Source of the DNA: an uncultured Dyadobacter sp.
GTDB taxonomy: Bacteria; Bacteroidota; Bacteroidia; Cytophagales; Spirosomataceae
Length of the DNA stretch: 6,148 bases
Assembly: GCA_946481035.1 (NCBI GenBank)
Contig: CAMLNK010000269.1
Coordinates: forward strand, 1 to 6,148
Direction of reading: 5' to 3'
Shown: positions 1 through 6,097 of the stretch, in pieces
Layout: each line of letters starts with the position of its first letter
Position numbering within the stretch: position 1 is the stretch's first letter
Notes under the pieces: model-generated
The model's database searches: none
Seen by the model: the letters and a program-made list of their open reading frames with translations, nothing else
What the model was told of the DNA's origin: nothing
Program-made: the position numbers and the translations under genes

Positions 1-2193
1 GGTTTGATCCAGTAATTTCACAGATACTGCATTTTTCACGATAGCTTCATTGAGCTGCAAACGATCTGCAGCGGGATTAGGATAAAACGAAGGTAACCGG
101 GAGCCTTCAAAGACCACGCGTGCTATTTTGCTGTACGAAAACAGGTTATCACCGCTGCCCGCGGGACGGTCTACCATTTTCAGCCGGTAAAGATTGTCGC
201 CGTCGAGCGGCGCTTTATCGATGGCGCTGTAATCTATTCTTGCCTGGCTGGTATTCGCCGCTTCCACAGTTCCGATAACATCCCAGTTGTTCCCATTGGC
301 GCTGCGCTGTATCTCAAAATGGCTCGAATTGGCCTCATCGGCCGTTGACCAGTCAAGCGAAACATGATCCTCGGCGGCGGCAGCTTTAAAGGCGATCAGT
401 GTTACCGGCAGCACGTCAGTGGCGTTTACAACTATCTCGTACGTTTTCGCACAGCCGCCCTGCCCTGCGGTTACCGAATAGGTGTATGCCCCCGGAACCG
501 ACGGAACTATAACGCCGGTAAGCGTATCAGTGTCGCCGATTGCACTTCCATTCAGCTCCCAGCGGTAGCTGAGGCCGGAGCAATTTCCTTCGCAGGAGGA
601 AGTCAGATCAATGGCAGTCCCAATGCGCGGATTGCTGGCGCTCGACGAACCCGTGAGCGTGATCTGGCAGTTTGTTCGCAGGTCGTTGTTAATGAGAATA
701 TTGACCGGCTCTCCGCCGACAGCATTGCGCGTGGCCATCCACGTTTTATAGGCATCGCAATCTCCCGAATAGCTGTTGCGGTTGGTCACGCATCCGTTCT
801 GGCCGATAATGCCCGACAAGGTAAAGCTATCCTGGTTTGTGGGAGCGGGCGTCGTAACCGGCTGGCTCACCCAGGTGTCGGCCAGATCCCGAATGGCGGG
901 TCCTCCGCCTGCGGCCAATAAATTTTCGAAAAACATACAGCTCACCATTTGCGCGCCATGCAGGTAGCTTTCGGTGGCATAGGAGACGAAATTGGAAATA
1001 CCGAAATTCGCGTTGAAGGCGGCTTCGTTGATGTACAGCTTTCCGGGAAGGTTGCTTCGGAGCAAATCAATGGCAAACCGGTGATCGTAATTGTTATCGT
1101 CATTGATTTTGATGCCGTCCAGATCCGCCGCGATCTCGTTGAATGCAAAAGTGGTTCTTCCCAACGACAATTTATCAAACACCGAACCATGGTGTGCTAT
1201 CACTTTGATACGGCTATCAATGGCCTTCACCGTGTTCTTGAAGATGTTATTCACTTCTTTTAAAACCTGCGTCCGGTACAGGTACCAATCCGCACCGTCG
1301 GGCTGGGCGAACATCGTCGCCGACGGCCTTTTGGGAGTTATGTCGTTGAAAGAGCCGTAGTTTGTCCCCCACACGAAATTGAGCGACTGGATCTTTTCGT
1401 ATTTAGCTGCCAACCACGCCCTGTAACCGTGCCTCATCGGCTGCGAGTAATCGGTAAGGCTATTGTTATCCCGAAGGTTCAAAGGCTGCTCATAATGGTA
1501 CTTATCTGTTCCTGCCTCAAATTCCGCCTCTCCCTGGCGGGTATAAATGAGGTCCATATAAAGCAGTTCGTCCGTATCCTGAAGGTGGCCGTAGCGCTGC
1601 AATACCTTTTGGGTAAAATCGACAATCCTGTCGCGGGTTGACTGGGCAGCCAGGGAGGTCATCACAAATTGCACGTGGACGCCATTGATCGCTCCCCCGT
1701 ATTTCTGGAACACGGCCTCCGATCCGTCGTATCCGACATTCAGTATCCGCTCCTCTTTGAGCCAGCCATCCCCCGTATTGATGCCGTACCGATCCGAATA
1801 ACTGTGTGTGACATTATCACCCGTGCTGACAGCTACATTGATGCCGATTTTCATTCCCAGCGAACGGGCCCTCGCGATCTGGTCGTCGTACATCTGCCAC
1901 ACATTATAATCATCCCCGTATTGCGCCTTCATTGACCGGGAAATGTAGCCTTCTATTGCACCCCATTGAATACTCAGAAAAACCGCATTGCAACCCACAG
2001 CATGTGCGGAATCAATGAGTTTTAAATTGTTCCAGTTACCTTCGTTTACCATGCTAAGCCCTAAATAACGTTGCTGGGCAAATGCTGTCGGACTAAAACA
2101 AATGACGTTGAGAAAAATAATTAACAAGAAAACCTTTTTAAATAATATAGAATTACTTCGATTTTTTTGGACAGCTTGTAACAGTTTTAGCAT
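1..2193 (-). CDS. T9SS-secreted GH42-like glycoside hydrolase, C-terminus cut by window edge
   Basis: The frame is open for 731 codons from the ATG at 2193-2191 to the left edge, with no stop. Residues 1-39 form a Sec signal peptide: basic region, hydrophobic core VFLLIIFLNVICF, then AFA before QQ. Residues about 42-445 look like a TIM-barrel hydrolase. The stretch around 257-285 (AWLAAKYEKIQSLNFVWGT, then NYGSF) resembles the GH42/beta-galactosidase-type 'kY..i..LN..WGT.Y.S' segment. Candidate catalytic acids are E222 or E224 (GEAE) and E390 (YINEAAF); this assignment is inference. Residues about 515-592 resemble an Ig/PKD-like module, and several cysteines (468, 479, 509, 534, 538, 581) could form disulfides. 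Residues about 595-697 are the LPVTL...FEIQRS...NLYRLKMVD beta-sandwich common before T9SS tails. From 700, PSFYPNPAADRLQL is a type A T9SS sorting tail, of which perhaps 45 residues lie outside. The protein should be secreted or surface-attached and act on a glycan. The substrate and exact family are not certain. Confidence 0.88.
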   Translation of the reverse strand, partial: MLKLLQAVQKNRSNSILFKKVFLLIIFLNVICFSPTAFAQQRYLGLSMVNEGNWNNLKLIDSAHAVGCNAVFLSIQWGAIEGYISRSMKAQYGDDYNVWQMYDDQIARARSLGMKIGINVAVSTGDNVTHSYSDRYGINTGDGWLKEERILNVGYDGSEAVFQKYGGAINGVHVQFVMTSLAAQSTRDRIVDFTQKVLQRYGHLQDTDELLYMDLIYTRQGEAEFEAGTDKYHYEQPLNLRDNNSLTDYSQPMRHGYRAWLAAKYEKIQSLNFVWGTNYGSFNDITPKRPSATMFAQPDGADWYLYRTQVLKEVNNIFKNTVKAIDSRIKVIAHHGSVFDKLSLGRTTFAFNEIAADLDGIKINDDNNYDHRFAIDLLRSNLPGKLYINEAAFNANFGISNFVSYATESYLHGAQMVSCMFFENLLAAGGGPAIRDLADTWVSQPVTTPAPTNQDSFTLSGIIGQNGCVTNRNSYSGDCDAYKTWMATRNAVGGEPVNILINNDLRTNCQITLTGSSSASNPRIGTAIDLTSSCEGNCSGLSYRWELNGSAIGDTDTLTGVIVPSVPGAYTYSVTAGQGGCAKTYEIVVNATDVLPVTLIAFKAAAAEDHVSLDWSTADEANSSHFEIQRSANGNNWDVIGTVEAANTSQARIDYSAIDKAPLDGDNLYRLKMVDRPAGSGDNLFSYSKIARVVFEGSRLPSFYPNPAADRLQLNEAIVKNAVSVKLLDQT

Positions 2194-2347
2194 AAAAACA
2201 AAGATTGTGAGATTTACGTGTAGGCAAATATCCCAAAACTGATCCAATTTTTACTATTATACTAGTAATTTATATAACAGATATTATTTTTAATAGTACT
2301 ACAATGTCTGTAACATTTTTACTACATCATTTATCAACCGCGATATT
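2194..2347. promoter_or_regulatory. AT-rich divergent spacer with repeated TACTA/TAGTA motifs
   Basis: This 154-bp spacer lies between two divergent starts and must hold the control signals of both genes. It contains a perfect 6-bp inverted repeat with a 6-bp gap, TTACTA-TTATAC-TAGTAA (2251-2268), an 8-bp palindrome TAGTACTA (2294-2301), and a 10-bp direct repeat ATTTTTACTA at 2247-2256 and 2315-2324. The TACTA/TAGTA core recurs across about 75 bp, as operator half-sites would. I see no convincing TTTG/TAnnTTTG promoter for the rightward gene. The region is very AT-rich, so chance repeats are a real alternative. Confidence 0.4.
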
Positions 2348-2716
2348 ATGGAACATCAAGCATTATCTATCCGCCCGTTTATAGGAGCCGCTGATTTCGA
2401 AATTTCATGCGCGTTTTATCGTGATTTGGGTTTCCAGGAAGCGAAACTGTCGCCTGCCATGTCGCTTTTTAAAAGCGGCGATTATGGCTTTTATTTACAA
2501 AATGCATTTGTTAAGGACTGGGTCGATAACACCATGGTATTCCTTGAAGTAGCGGATGTGCAGCGGTTTTGGGATGAGCTCGTGGCGTTGGATCTTCCGT
2601 CGAAATACAAAAATGTGCGGTTGACGCCGATACGGACCGATTATTGGGGCCGTGAATGTTTCGTTCACGACCCTTCCGGAATTCTATGGCATTTTGGGGA
2701 GTTTTTCAAAAAATAA
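2348..2716 (+). CDS. VOC-superfamily protein, bleomycin-resistance-like
   Basis: This 122-residue protein has the usual length of a single vicinal-oxygen-chelate (glyoxalase/bleomycin resistance/dioxygenase) protein, with two beta-alpha-beta-beta-beta modules. The first opens with IRPFIGAADFEISCAFYRDL (residues 8-27), the typical strand followed by a helix carrying FYRDLGF. The second ends with YWGRECFVHDPSGILWHFGE (residues 99-118). The WGRE...DP.G...HF.E pattern is close to the C-terminal signature of bleomycin-binding proteins, which sequester the drug and use no metal. No clear set of glyoxalase metal ligands is visible. It may bind a small hydrophobic or aromatic molecule; real bleomycin resistance cannot be claimed. 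The ATG at 2348 is the first in frame and has no Shine-Dalgarno sequence, as is common in Bacteroidota. The gene is divergent from the glycoside hydrolase and convergent with the next VOC gene. Confidence 0.85.
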   Translation: MEHQALSIRPFIGAADFEISCAFYRDLGFQEAKLSPAMSLFKSGDYGFYLQNAFVKDWVDNTMVFLEVADVQRFWDELVALDLPSKYKNVRLTPIRTDYWGRECFVHDPSGILWHFGEFFKK

Positions 2717-2729
2717 CAGGGCAGCCATC

Positions 2730-3071
2730 TTAATTGCTCCAAACAGCAAGCACATTGCCGTCCGGATCGGCAAAATGGAACCGCCTGCCGCCGGGAAAGG
2801 AGAAAATGTCGACGGTAATAGTGCCTCCGGCGTTAATCACTTTGTTCTTCACACCTTCCAGGTCGTCGCTATATAAAACTACAAGCGGATTACCTCCTGC
2901 TGTTTCCTGCGAGTTCTGGTGAAAGCCGCCGGACAAGGCTCCGTCTTCAAATGCGGTGTAGTCATCGCCATAGTCGGTAAAAGTCCAGCCAAAAGCATTG
3001 GTATAAAAAGCCTTGATAACCGGAATGCGCCGGCAATAAAATTCGATGTAATTGATGGATGTTTGGCTCAT
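2730..3071 (-). CDS. VOC-family (glyoxalase-like) protein
   Basis: This 113-residue single-domain protein belongs to the VOC superfamily. Residues 7-29 (INYIEFYC, then IKAFYTNAFGW) give the first strand and the helix with the FY...FGW motif. Residues 91-112 (SFPGGRRFHFADPDGNVLAVW) give the last strands with the classic F.DPDGN signature. E10 on strand 1 and H99 lie near positions that bind metal in some family members, but a full ligand set is not evident, so enzymatic activity is open. It is probably cytoplasmic, as no signal peptide is present. Family members include lactoylglutathione lyase-like enzymes, dioxygenases and antibiotic-binding proteins; the sequence does not decide between them. 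Its stop lies 13 bp from the stop of the convergent VOC gene, with no clear hairpin terminator between them. The two proteins share the fold but are clearly different in sequence, so a recent tandem duplication is unlikely. Confidence 0.87.
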   Translation of the reverse strand: MSQTSINYIEFYCRRIPVIKAFYTNAFGWTFTDYGDDYTAFEDGALSGGFHQNSQETAGGNPLVVLYSDDLEGVKNKVINAGGTITVDIFSFPGGRRFHFADPDGNVLAVWSN

Positions 3072-3105
3072 GGTGTTTGTGATAAAGTTGTTAATATCCT
3101 TTTTG

Positions 3106-3113
3106 CAAATGTA
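3106..3113 (-). promoter_or_regulatory. Candidate Bacteroidota -7 box for the leftward VOC gene
   Basis: On the minus strand this reads TACATTTG, a perfect match to the Bacteroidota housekeeping -7 consensus TAnnTTTG. Transcription would start about 5-7 nt downstream and leave a leader of about 28 nt before the ATG at 3071. No TTTG lies at the expected -33 position; the sequence there is around TTAC. That lowers confidence. Confidence 0.33.
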
Positions 3114-3117
3114 ACGG

Positions 3118-3150
3118 TTTGCATTTACGATCAGTAATCCATAATGTTTG
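3118..3150 (+). promoter_or_regulatory. Candidate promoter for the Tat/Gfo-like gene
   Basis: TTTG at 3118-3121 is followed after 21 bp by AATGTTTG at 3143-3150. This matches the Bacteroidota arrangement TTTG-N(about 19-21)-TAnnTTTG with one mismatch in the -7 box. It would give a leader of roughly 60 nt before the ATG at 3216. It sits back to back with the minus-strand -7 candidate at 3106-3113, so this 144-bp spacer may hold two divergent promoters only a few bases apart. Confidence 0.33.
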
Positions 3151-3215
3151 CGTTCTTTAAGTAGCAGGCGCCATTTATCGGTCCGTAAAGCTAATTCCTA
3201 AACACCGTAATCATT

Positions 3216-4577
3216 ATGAAAAAGAACCAAGCCGAACCTGCACGCGGGGAGGCAGATTCGTCCGCGCAAACCGGAGAATCGAATCCGCTCCTGACCCGGC
3301 GTGAGATGCTCGGATTAACGGGTATGGCCGGACTGACCGCATTGGCCGGTTTCCCCGCCGGTGCCGCACCCGCTGCCGCCCCGGAAAAACCCCGCATTGC
3401 CTGCCTTGTTACCTATTGGGGCGCTACCAGGTCCCACGCCGACTGGATCATCACCAAGCTGCTGGACGGCTATTGGTGGCAGGGCGCGCATACGCCTTCG
3501 CGTGTGGAGGTGGTGGCGGTTTATCTCCACCAATTTGAAACAAGTCTGTTGGGACAGAAAATATGCAAGTCGAAAAACATACCCATATTTAAAACCGTCG
3601 GGGAAGCCGTCACGCTCGGGGGCAAGGAACTTGCCGTAGATGGCGTGGTGATTGTCGGGGAGCATGGAAACTACCCTACCAACCTGAAAGGGCAATGGAT
3701 GCTTCCGCGCTGGTGGATGTACCAGCAGGTGATCCGGGTTTTTGAGCAAAGCAAGCGCTCGGTGCCGGTTTTCAACGACAAACACCTCTCCTACGACTGG
3801 GGCGAGGCCAAATGGATGTACGACAAATCCCGCGAGCTGAATTTCCCGCTGACCGGCGGCTCGTCCATCCCGGTCCATTACCGCAAGCCAGAGATCGAAA
3901 TTGACATTGATACACCCATAAAATCATCCGTGATGCTGGGCGGTGCGCCGGACGAAGGCGCGCTCTTCCATTGTGTCGACGTGCTGCAGGCATTTGTAGA
4001 GCGCCGCAAGGGAGGAGAGACCGGCGTCAAATCCGTGCAATGTATCCACGGACCCGAAACCTGGAAATGGACCGAGCGCAACCCCTGGGCAGCGAGGCTG
4101 CTTGAATCGGTGAGGACTAATTTTAATCTCAAACCCGGACACTTTCAGGAAATCGACAAACCCAATGTCTGTATTGTCGAGTACAACGACGGCACCAAAG
4201 CGGCAATATATTCAGCAAAAGATGTAGGATGGACTTACGCCGGCGAAATCGAAGGACATAAAGAGCCGACGATCATCTCGATGCTCGACTGGCCCGGGCC
4301 TTTCTCGCAATACCACGCTTCCAATTCCCAGCCGCATTGGATTGTCGAAACGATGGTGACCAAAAAAGAGCCATTCAATGCGGAGCGGCTACTGCTTTCG
4401 ACCGGGATCACGGCATTTAATATGGAATCCAACTGGCAAAACGGGGTCTATTCCGCTGTCGGGCGCCGCATTGAAACGCCTTTTATGAATATGAAATACC
4501 GGTCAACGCGGGGCGCGCAGTTCAACAAAGGAGAGCGGCCGCCGAATGTGCCTTATATGAGGGGGTTTGCGGAGTGA
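3216..4577 (+). CDS. Tat-exported, diverged Gfo/Idh/MocA-like protein
   Basis: This is a 453-residue protein. A polar N-terminus of about 26 residues precedes a twin-arginine signal, TRREMLGLTG (R28, R29), and a hydrophobic stretch to about F46, followed by an Ala/Pro-rich linker; it is therefore probably exported folded by the Tat system. Residues about 58-150 look like a Rossmann half: PRIACLVTYWG, then VEVVAVYLHQ, then NIPIFKTVGEAV, then VDGVVIVGEHGNY. Residues 183-217 (VPVFNDKHLS, EAKWMYDKSREL, PLTGGSS) match the Gfo/Idh/MocA pattern in which 'EKPls' is followed by a helix. K189 would take the place of the catalytic lysine. NVCIVEYNDGTKAAIYS (about 320-336) resembles the C-terminal sheet. 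The usual GxGxxG dinucleotide motif is missing (TYWGATRSH instead), so binding of NAD(P) is doubtful. The family call is inference from pattern. There is no Shine-Dalgarno sequence at the ATG. The M19 gene follows in the same direction. Confidence 0.8.
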   Translation: MKKNQAEPARGEADSSAQTGESNPLLTRREMLGLTGMAGLTALAGFPAGAAPAAAPEKPRIACLVTYWGATRSHADWIITKLLDGYWWQGAHTPSRVEVVAVYLHQFETSLLGQKICKSKNIPIFKTVGEAVTLGGKELAVDGVVIVGEHGNYPTNLKGQWMLPRWWMYQQVIRVFEQSKRSVPVFNDKHLSYDWGEAKWMYDKSRELNFPLTGGSSIPVHYRKPEIEIDIDTPIKSSVMLGGAPDEGALFHCVDVLQAFVERRKGGETGVKSVQCIHGPETWKWTERNPWAARLLESVRTNFNLKPGHFQEIDKPNVCIVEYNDGTKAAIYSAKDVGWTYAGEIEGHKEPTIISMLDWPGPFSQYHASNSQPHWIVETMVTKKEPFNAERLLLSTGITAFNMESNWQNGVYSAVGRRIETPFMNMKYRSTRGAQFNKGERPPNVPYMRGFAE

Positions 4578-4589
4578 AATTTTGAATTT

Positions 4590-4640
4590 TGAATGACTGA
4601 ATGAATTTTGAATGACCGAATGATTGAATGACTGAATGAA
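4590..4640 (+). repeat. Left octamer array, TGAATGAN units
   Basis: Units of the form TGAATGA plus one variable base occur at 4590-4597, 4598-4605, 4609-4616, 4617-4624 (first base C), 4625-4632 and 4633-4640, with a 3-bp interruption after the second. An 8-bp period shifts the frame by two, so TGA stops fall in all three plus-strand frames just past the upstream gene. It forms the left outer arm of the palindrome and is more degenerate than the right array. Confidence 0.85.
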
Positions 4641-4641
4641 G

Positions 4642-4700
4642 AGTCAGGTGTAGTCATTTGACAAGTCAGGTGTAGTCATTTTTAGTCAAGAACAGTCATT
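4642..4700 (+). repeat. Two 18-bp direct repeats plus a degenerate third copy
   Basis: AGTCAGGTGTAGTCATTT occurs identically at 4642-4659 and 4664-4681, a 22-bp spacing. A third, diverged copy (AGTCAAGAACAGTCATT, 4 mismatches over 17 bases) follows at 4684-4700. Each copy carries AGTCA at both ends of a short core. Reverse-complement counterparts, ACACCTGAC (4742-4750) and ACACCAGAC (4722-4730), lie in the right arm, so these copies form the inner stem of the palindrome. Confidence 0.85.
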
Positions 4701-4760
4701 CATAGTATTGCTATTTAACCAACACCAGACAATACTTGACAACACCTGACCACAAATGAC

Positions 4761-4824
4761 CATTCACTCATTCACTCATTCACTCATTCACTCATTCACT
4801 CATTCAATCATTCAATCATTCAAA
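4761..4824 (+). repeat. Right octamer tandem array, 8 units of CATTCAnn
   Basis: There are five perfect CATTCACT units (4761-4800), two CATTCAAT units (4801-4816) and a final CATTCAAA (4817-4824), all in register. The array ends 10 bp before the M19 start codon, so it lies in the 5' leader of that gene unless transcription starts inside it. Perfect short tandem units such as these are prone to slipped-strand copy-number change. From 4759 to 4836 the plus strand holds no G at all. Confidence 0.92.
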
Positions 4825-4834
4825 ATTAATTTCA

Positions 4835-6097
4835 ATGAAACGCAGAGACGTTATCAAGAGCCTGACACTTTTGCCTGCAGCCAGCAGCGTTTTCCCTATA
4901 AAATCTATGTTATCCGCCTCTGTTGCCGGTAACAAGCATCCAATGAAGCCGATGCCCGACTTACATCGCGACGCATTCGTTATGGACGGGCATACGCACG
5001 TGATGAGCCGCGAGCTGATCCTGAAAACCGACATCGGCCAGCGTTATCCCGATGGCACCGTCGACCTCCCCCGGGCCAAAGAAGGCGGACTGGACGCCAT
5101 GTTTTTCTCGGTTTACACTCCCGAAAACTACTATCCCGGAAGGTTCGAGACCAAGAATACTTTCCGCGTTGTGAACCTCGCATTGGACCAGATCAAAAAG
5201 AACAATGCGGTGATCGAGCTGGCGCTCACCGCCTCCGATATTGAACGTATCAATAAAAAAGGCAAAATGGCCGCTTTCCTGGACCTGGAAGGCGGCTATG
5301 ACCTTTACGGCGACCTCGATCTGCTGCGCGCCCTGTACAAGCTCGGCCTTCGCTCCATGCAGCTGACAGCCCACAGCACCACCAATGCATTTATCGATGC
5401 CTGCAACGATGTTTACACCTGGGGCGGCATCAACGACCACGGAAAAGCGGTGATCAAGGAAATGAATGATCTCGGTATGGTGATCAACGTCGCACACGCA
5501 TCCAACGACGCCATTCTCCAATCGGTAGCCGCGAGTCGCCACCCGGTAATTTATAGTCATGGTGGTTTTTACAAAATAGTGGATCACCCCCGCTGCATTT
5601 CCGACGAGGCTGCAAAAGCCATTGCTGCAAAGGGAGGTGTTATCGGCGTCCATTTCGGCAGCTTGTTCAACAATCCCAAATACTGGGCGTGGCAAAAAGC
5701 GAACAACCCGGTGAAAGTGCAGCCCAGTCCTCAACCCAAAACACCACGGATCCTCAGCGCCCAGGTTACGACGCAAACCATCGAAGACGTGGACGGGGAG
5801 TTTGCGCGCGAGCTTCCATTTACTTTCAAAGGCACTATTCCTGATGAATACTGGATGCACGTCGACCAGCTCGCCAGGGTGATCGACTATGGCGTAAAAC
5901 TGGTTGGCGAGGACCACATTGCCCTGGGGTCCGATCTGGACGGCGGCCCCGAGCTGCCTCGCGAGATCAAGGATATCAGCGATTATCCGCAGATTACCAC
6001 GGCATTGCAGAAACTGGGTTACAGCGATCAGCGGATCAAAAAGATACTCGGCCTGAACTGGCTGCGTGTGATCCGGCAGGTGACCGAGGGTAAATGA
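4835..6097 (+). CDS. Tat-exported M19 (renal/membrane dipeptidase family) peptidase
   Basis: The product is 420 residues, the normal size for family M19, whose members are binuclear zinc enzymes that hydrolyse dipeptides (often with a D-residue at the second position) and sometimes beta-lactams. The N-terminus MKRRDVIKSLTLLPAA is a twin-arginine leader (R3, R4), so the enzyme should act in the periplasm. Family landmarks appear in order: DGHTHV (H53, H55), FLDLEGG (E152, the bridging carboxylate), LTAHSTTNAF (177-186), INVAHAS (H221), VIYSHGG (H242) with HPRCISDEA after it, and HIALGSDLDGG (D367). One metal ligand is unusual: HxD is the classical first motif, and here it is HxH. A proline-rich insert lies at about 283-340, before the HVDQLARVIDYGV helix. 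Substrate is unknown; peptidoglycan or D-amino-acid dipeptides are plausible. The ATG at 4835 starts the Tat motif directly, and the leader before it is G-free with no Shine-Dalgarno sequence. Confidence 0.93.
   Translation: MKRRDVIKSLTLLPAASSVFPIKSMLSASVAGNKHPMKPMPDLHRDAFVMDGHTHVMSRELILKTDIGQRYPDGTVDLPRAKEGGLDAMFFSVYTPENYYPGRFETKNTFRVVNLALDQIKKNNAVIELALTASDIERINKKGKMAAFLDLEGGYDLYGDLDLLRALYKLGLRSMQLTAHSTTNAFIDACNDVYTWGGINDHGKAVIKEMNDLGMVINVAHASNDAILQSVAASRHPVIYSHGGFYKIVDHPRCISDEAAKAIAAKGGVIGVHFGSLFNNPKYWAWQKANNPVKVQPSPQPKTPRILSAQVTTQTIEDVDGEFARELPFTFKGTIPDEYWMHVDQLARVIDYGVKLVGEDHIALGSDLDGGPELPREIKDISDYPQITTALQKLGYSDQRIKKILGLNWLRVIRQVTEGK

Larger units (their letters stand above)
4575..4834. 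repeat. Roughly 260-bp imperfect palindrome filling the intergenic space
   Basis: The stretch from the upstream stop codon to the base before the downstream ATG can fold on itself. Pairs seen directly, from outside in: TGAAATT (4575-4581) with AATTTCA (4828-4834); AATTTTGAATGA (4585-4596) with TCATTCAAAATT (4816-4827), 12 bp exact; the TGAATGAN octamers (4590-4640) with the CATTCAnT octamers (4761-4824); GTCATTTG (4653-4660) with CAAATGAC (4753-4760); GTCAGGTGT (4665-4673) with ACACCTGAC (4742-4750); and ATAG (4702-4705) with CTAT (4711-4714) around the loop. The pairs nest in order around one centre near 4705-4708. In RNA this would be a very long hairpin. It could act as a terminator or mRNA stabiliser for the upstream gene, or be a non-autonomous palindromic element. 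No flanking target duplication is evident. Confidence 0.85.

Noticed and set aside
364..1935. Several plus-strand open frames of 63-185 codons
   Set aside because: All lie inside the minus-strand T9SS hydrolase, which has a continuous frame, a signal peptide and known C-terminal modules; none of the plus frames shows a family pattern.
2199..2228. Minus-strand TTTG (2228-2225), 18 bp, AATCTTTG (2206-2199) as promoter of the T9SS hydrolase
   Set aside because: It resembles the Bacteroidota promoter, but transcription would begin right at the ATG and the -7 box has a mismatch, so it is too weak to list.
2700..2729. Bidirectional terminator between the convergent VOC genes (TTTTTCAAAAAA)
   Set aside because: The pairing is five A-T pairs with a one-base loop and no GC stem, so it cannot form a stable hairpin.
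2348..3071. The two VOC genes as a recent duplication or inverted repeat
   Set aside because: They share only fold-level motifs (FY...GF/GW and DPxG); the rest of the protein and DNA sequence is clearly different.
3315..3878. 187-codon minus-strand frame inside the Gfo-like gene
   Set aside because: It is opposite a gene with a Tat leader and family-like pattern; its product is rich in residues expected from antisense reading and has no domain.
4590..4824. CRISPR array
   Set aside because: The octamer units have no spacers between them and the 18-bp repeats are too short, too few and 22 bp apart; there are no cas genes.
4575..4834. Insertion sequence or MITE with target-site duplication
   Set aside because: There is no transposase and I could not see a direct duplication at the borders. 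A non-autonomous element remains possible but unsupported, so I call it only a palindromic repeat.
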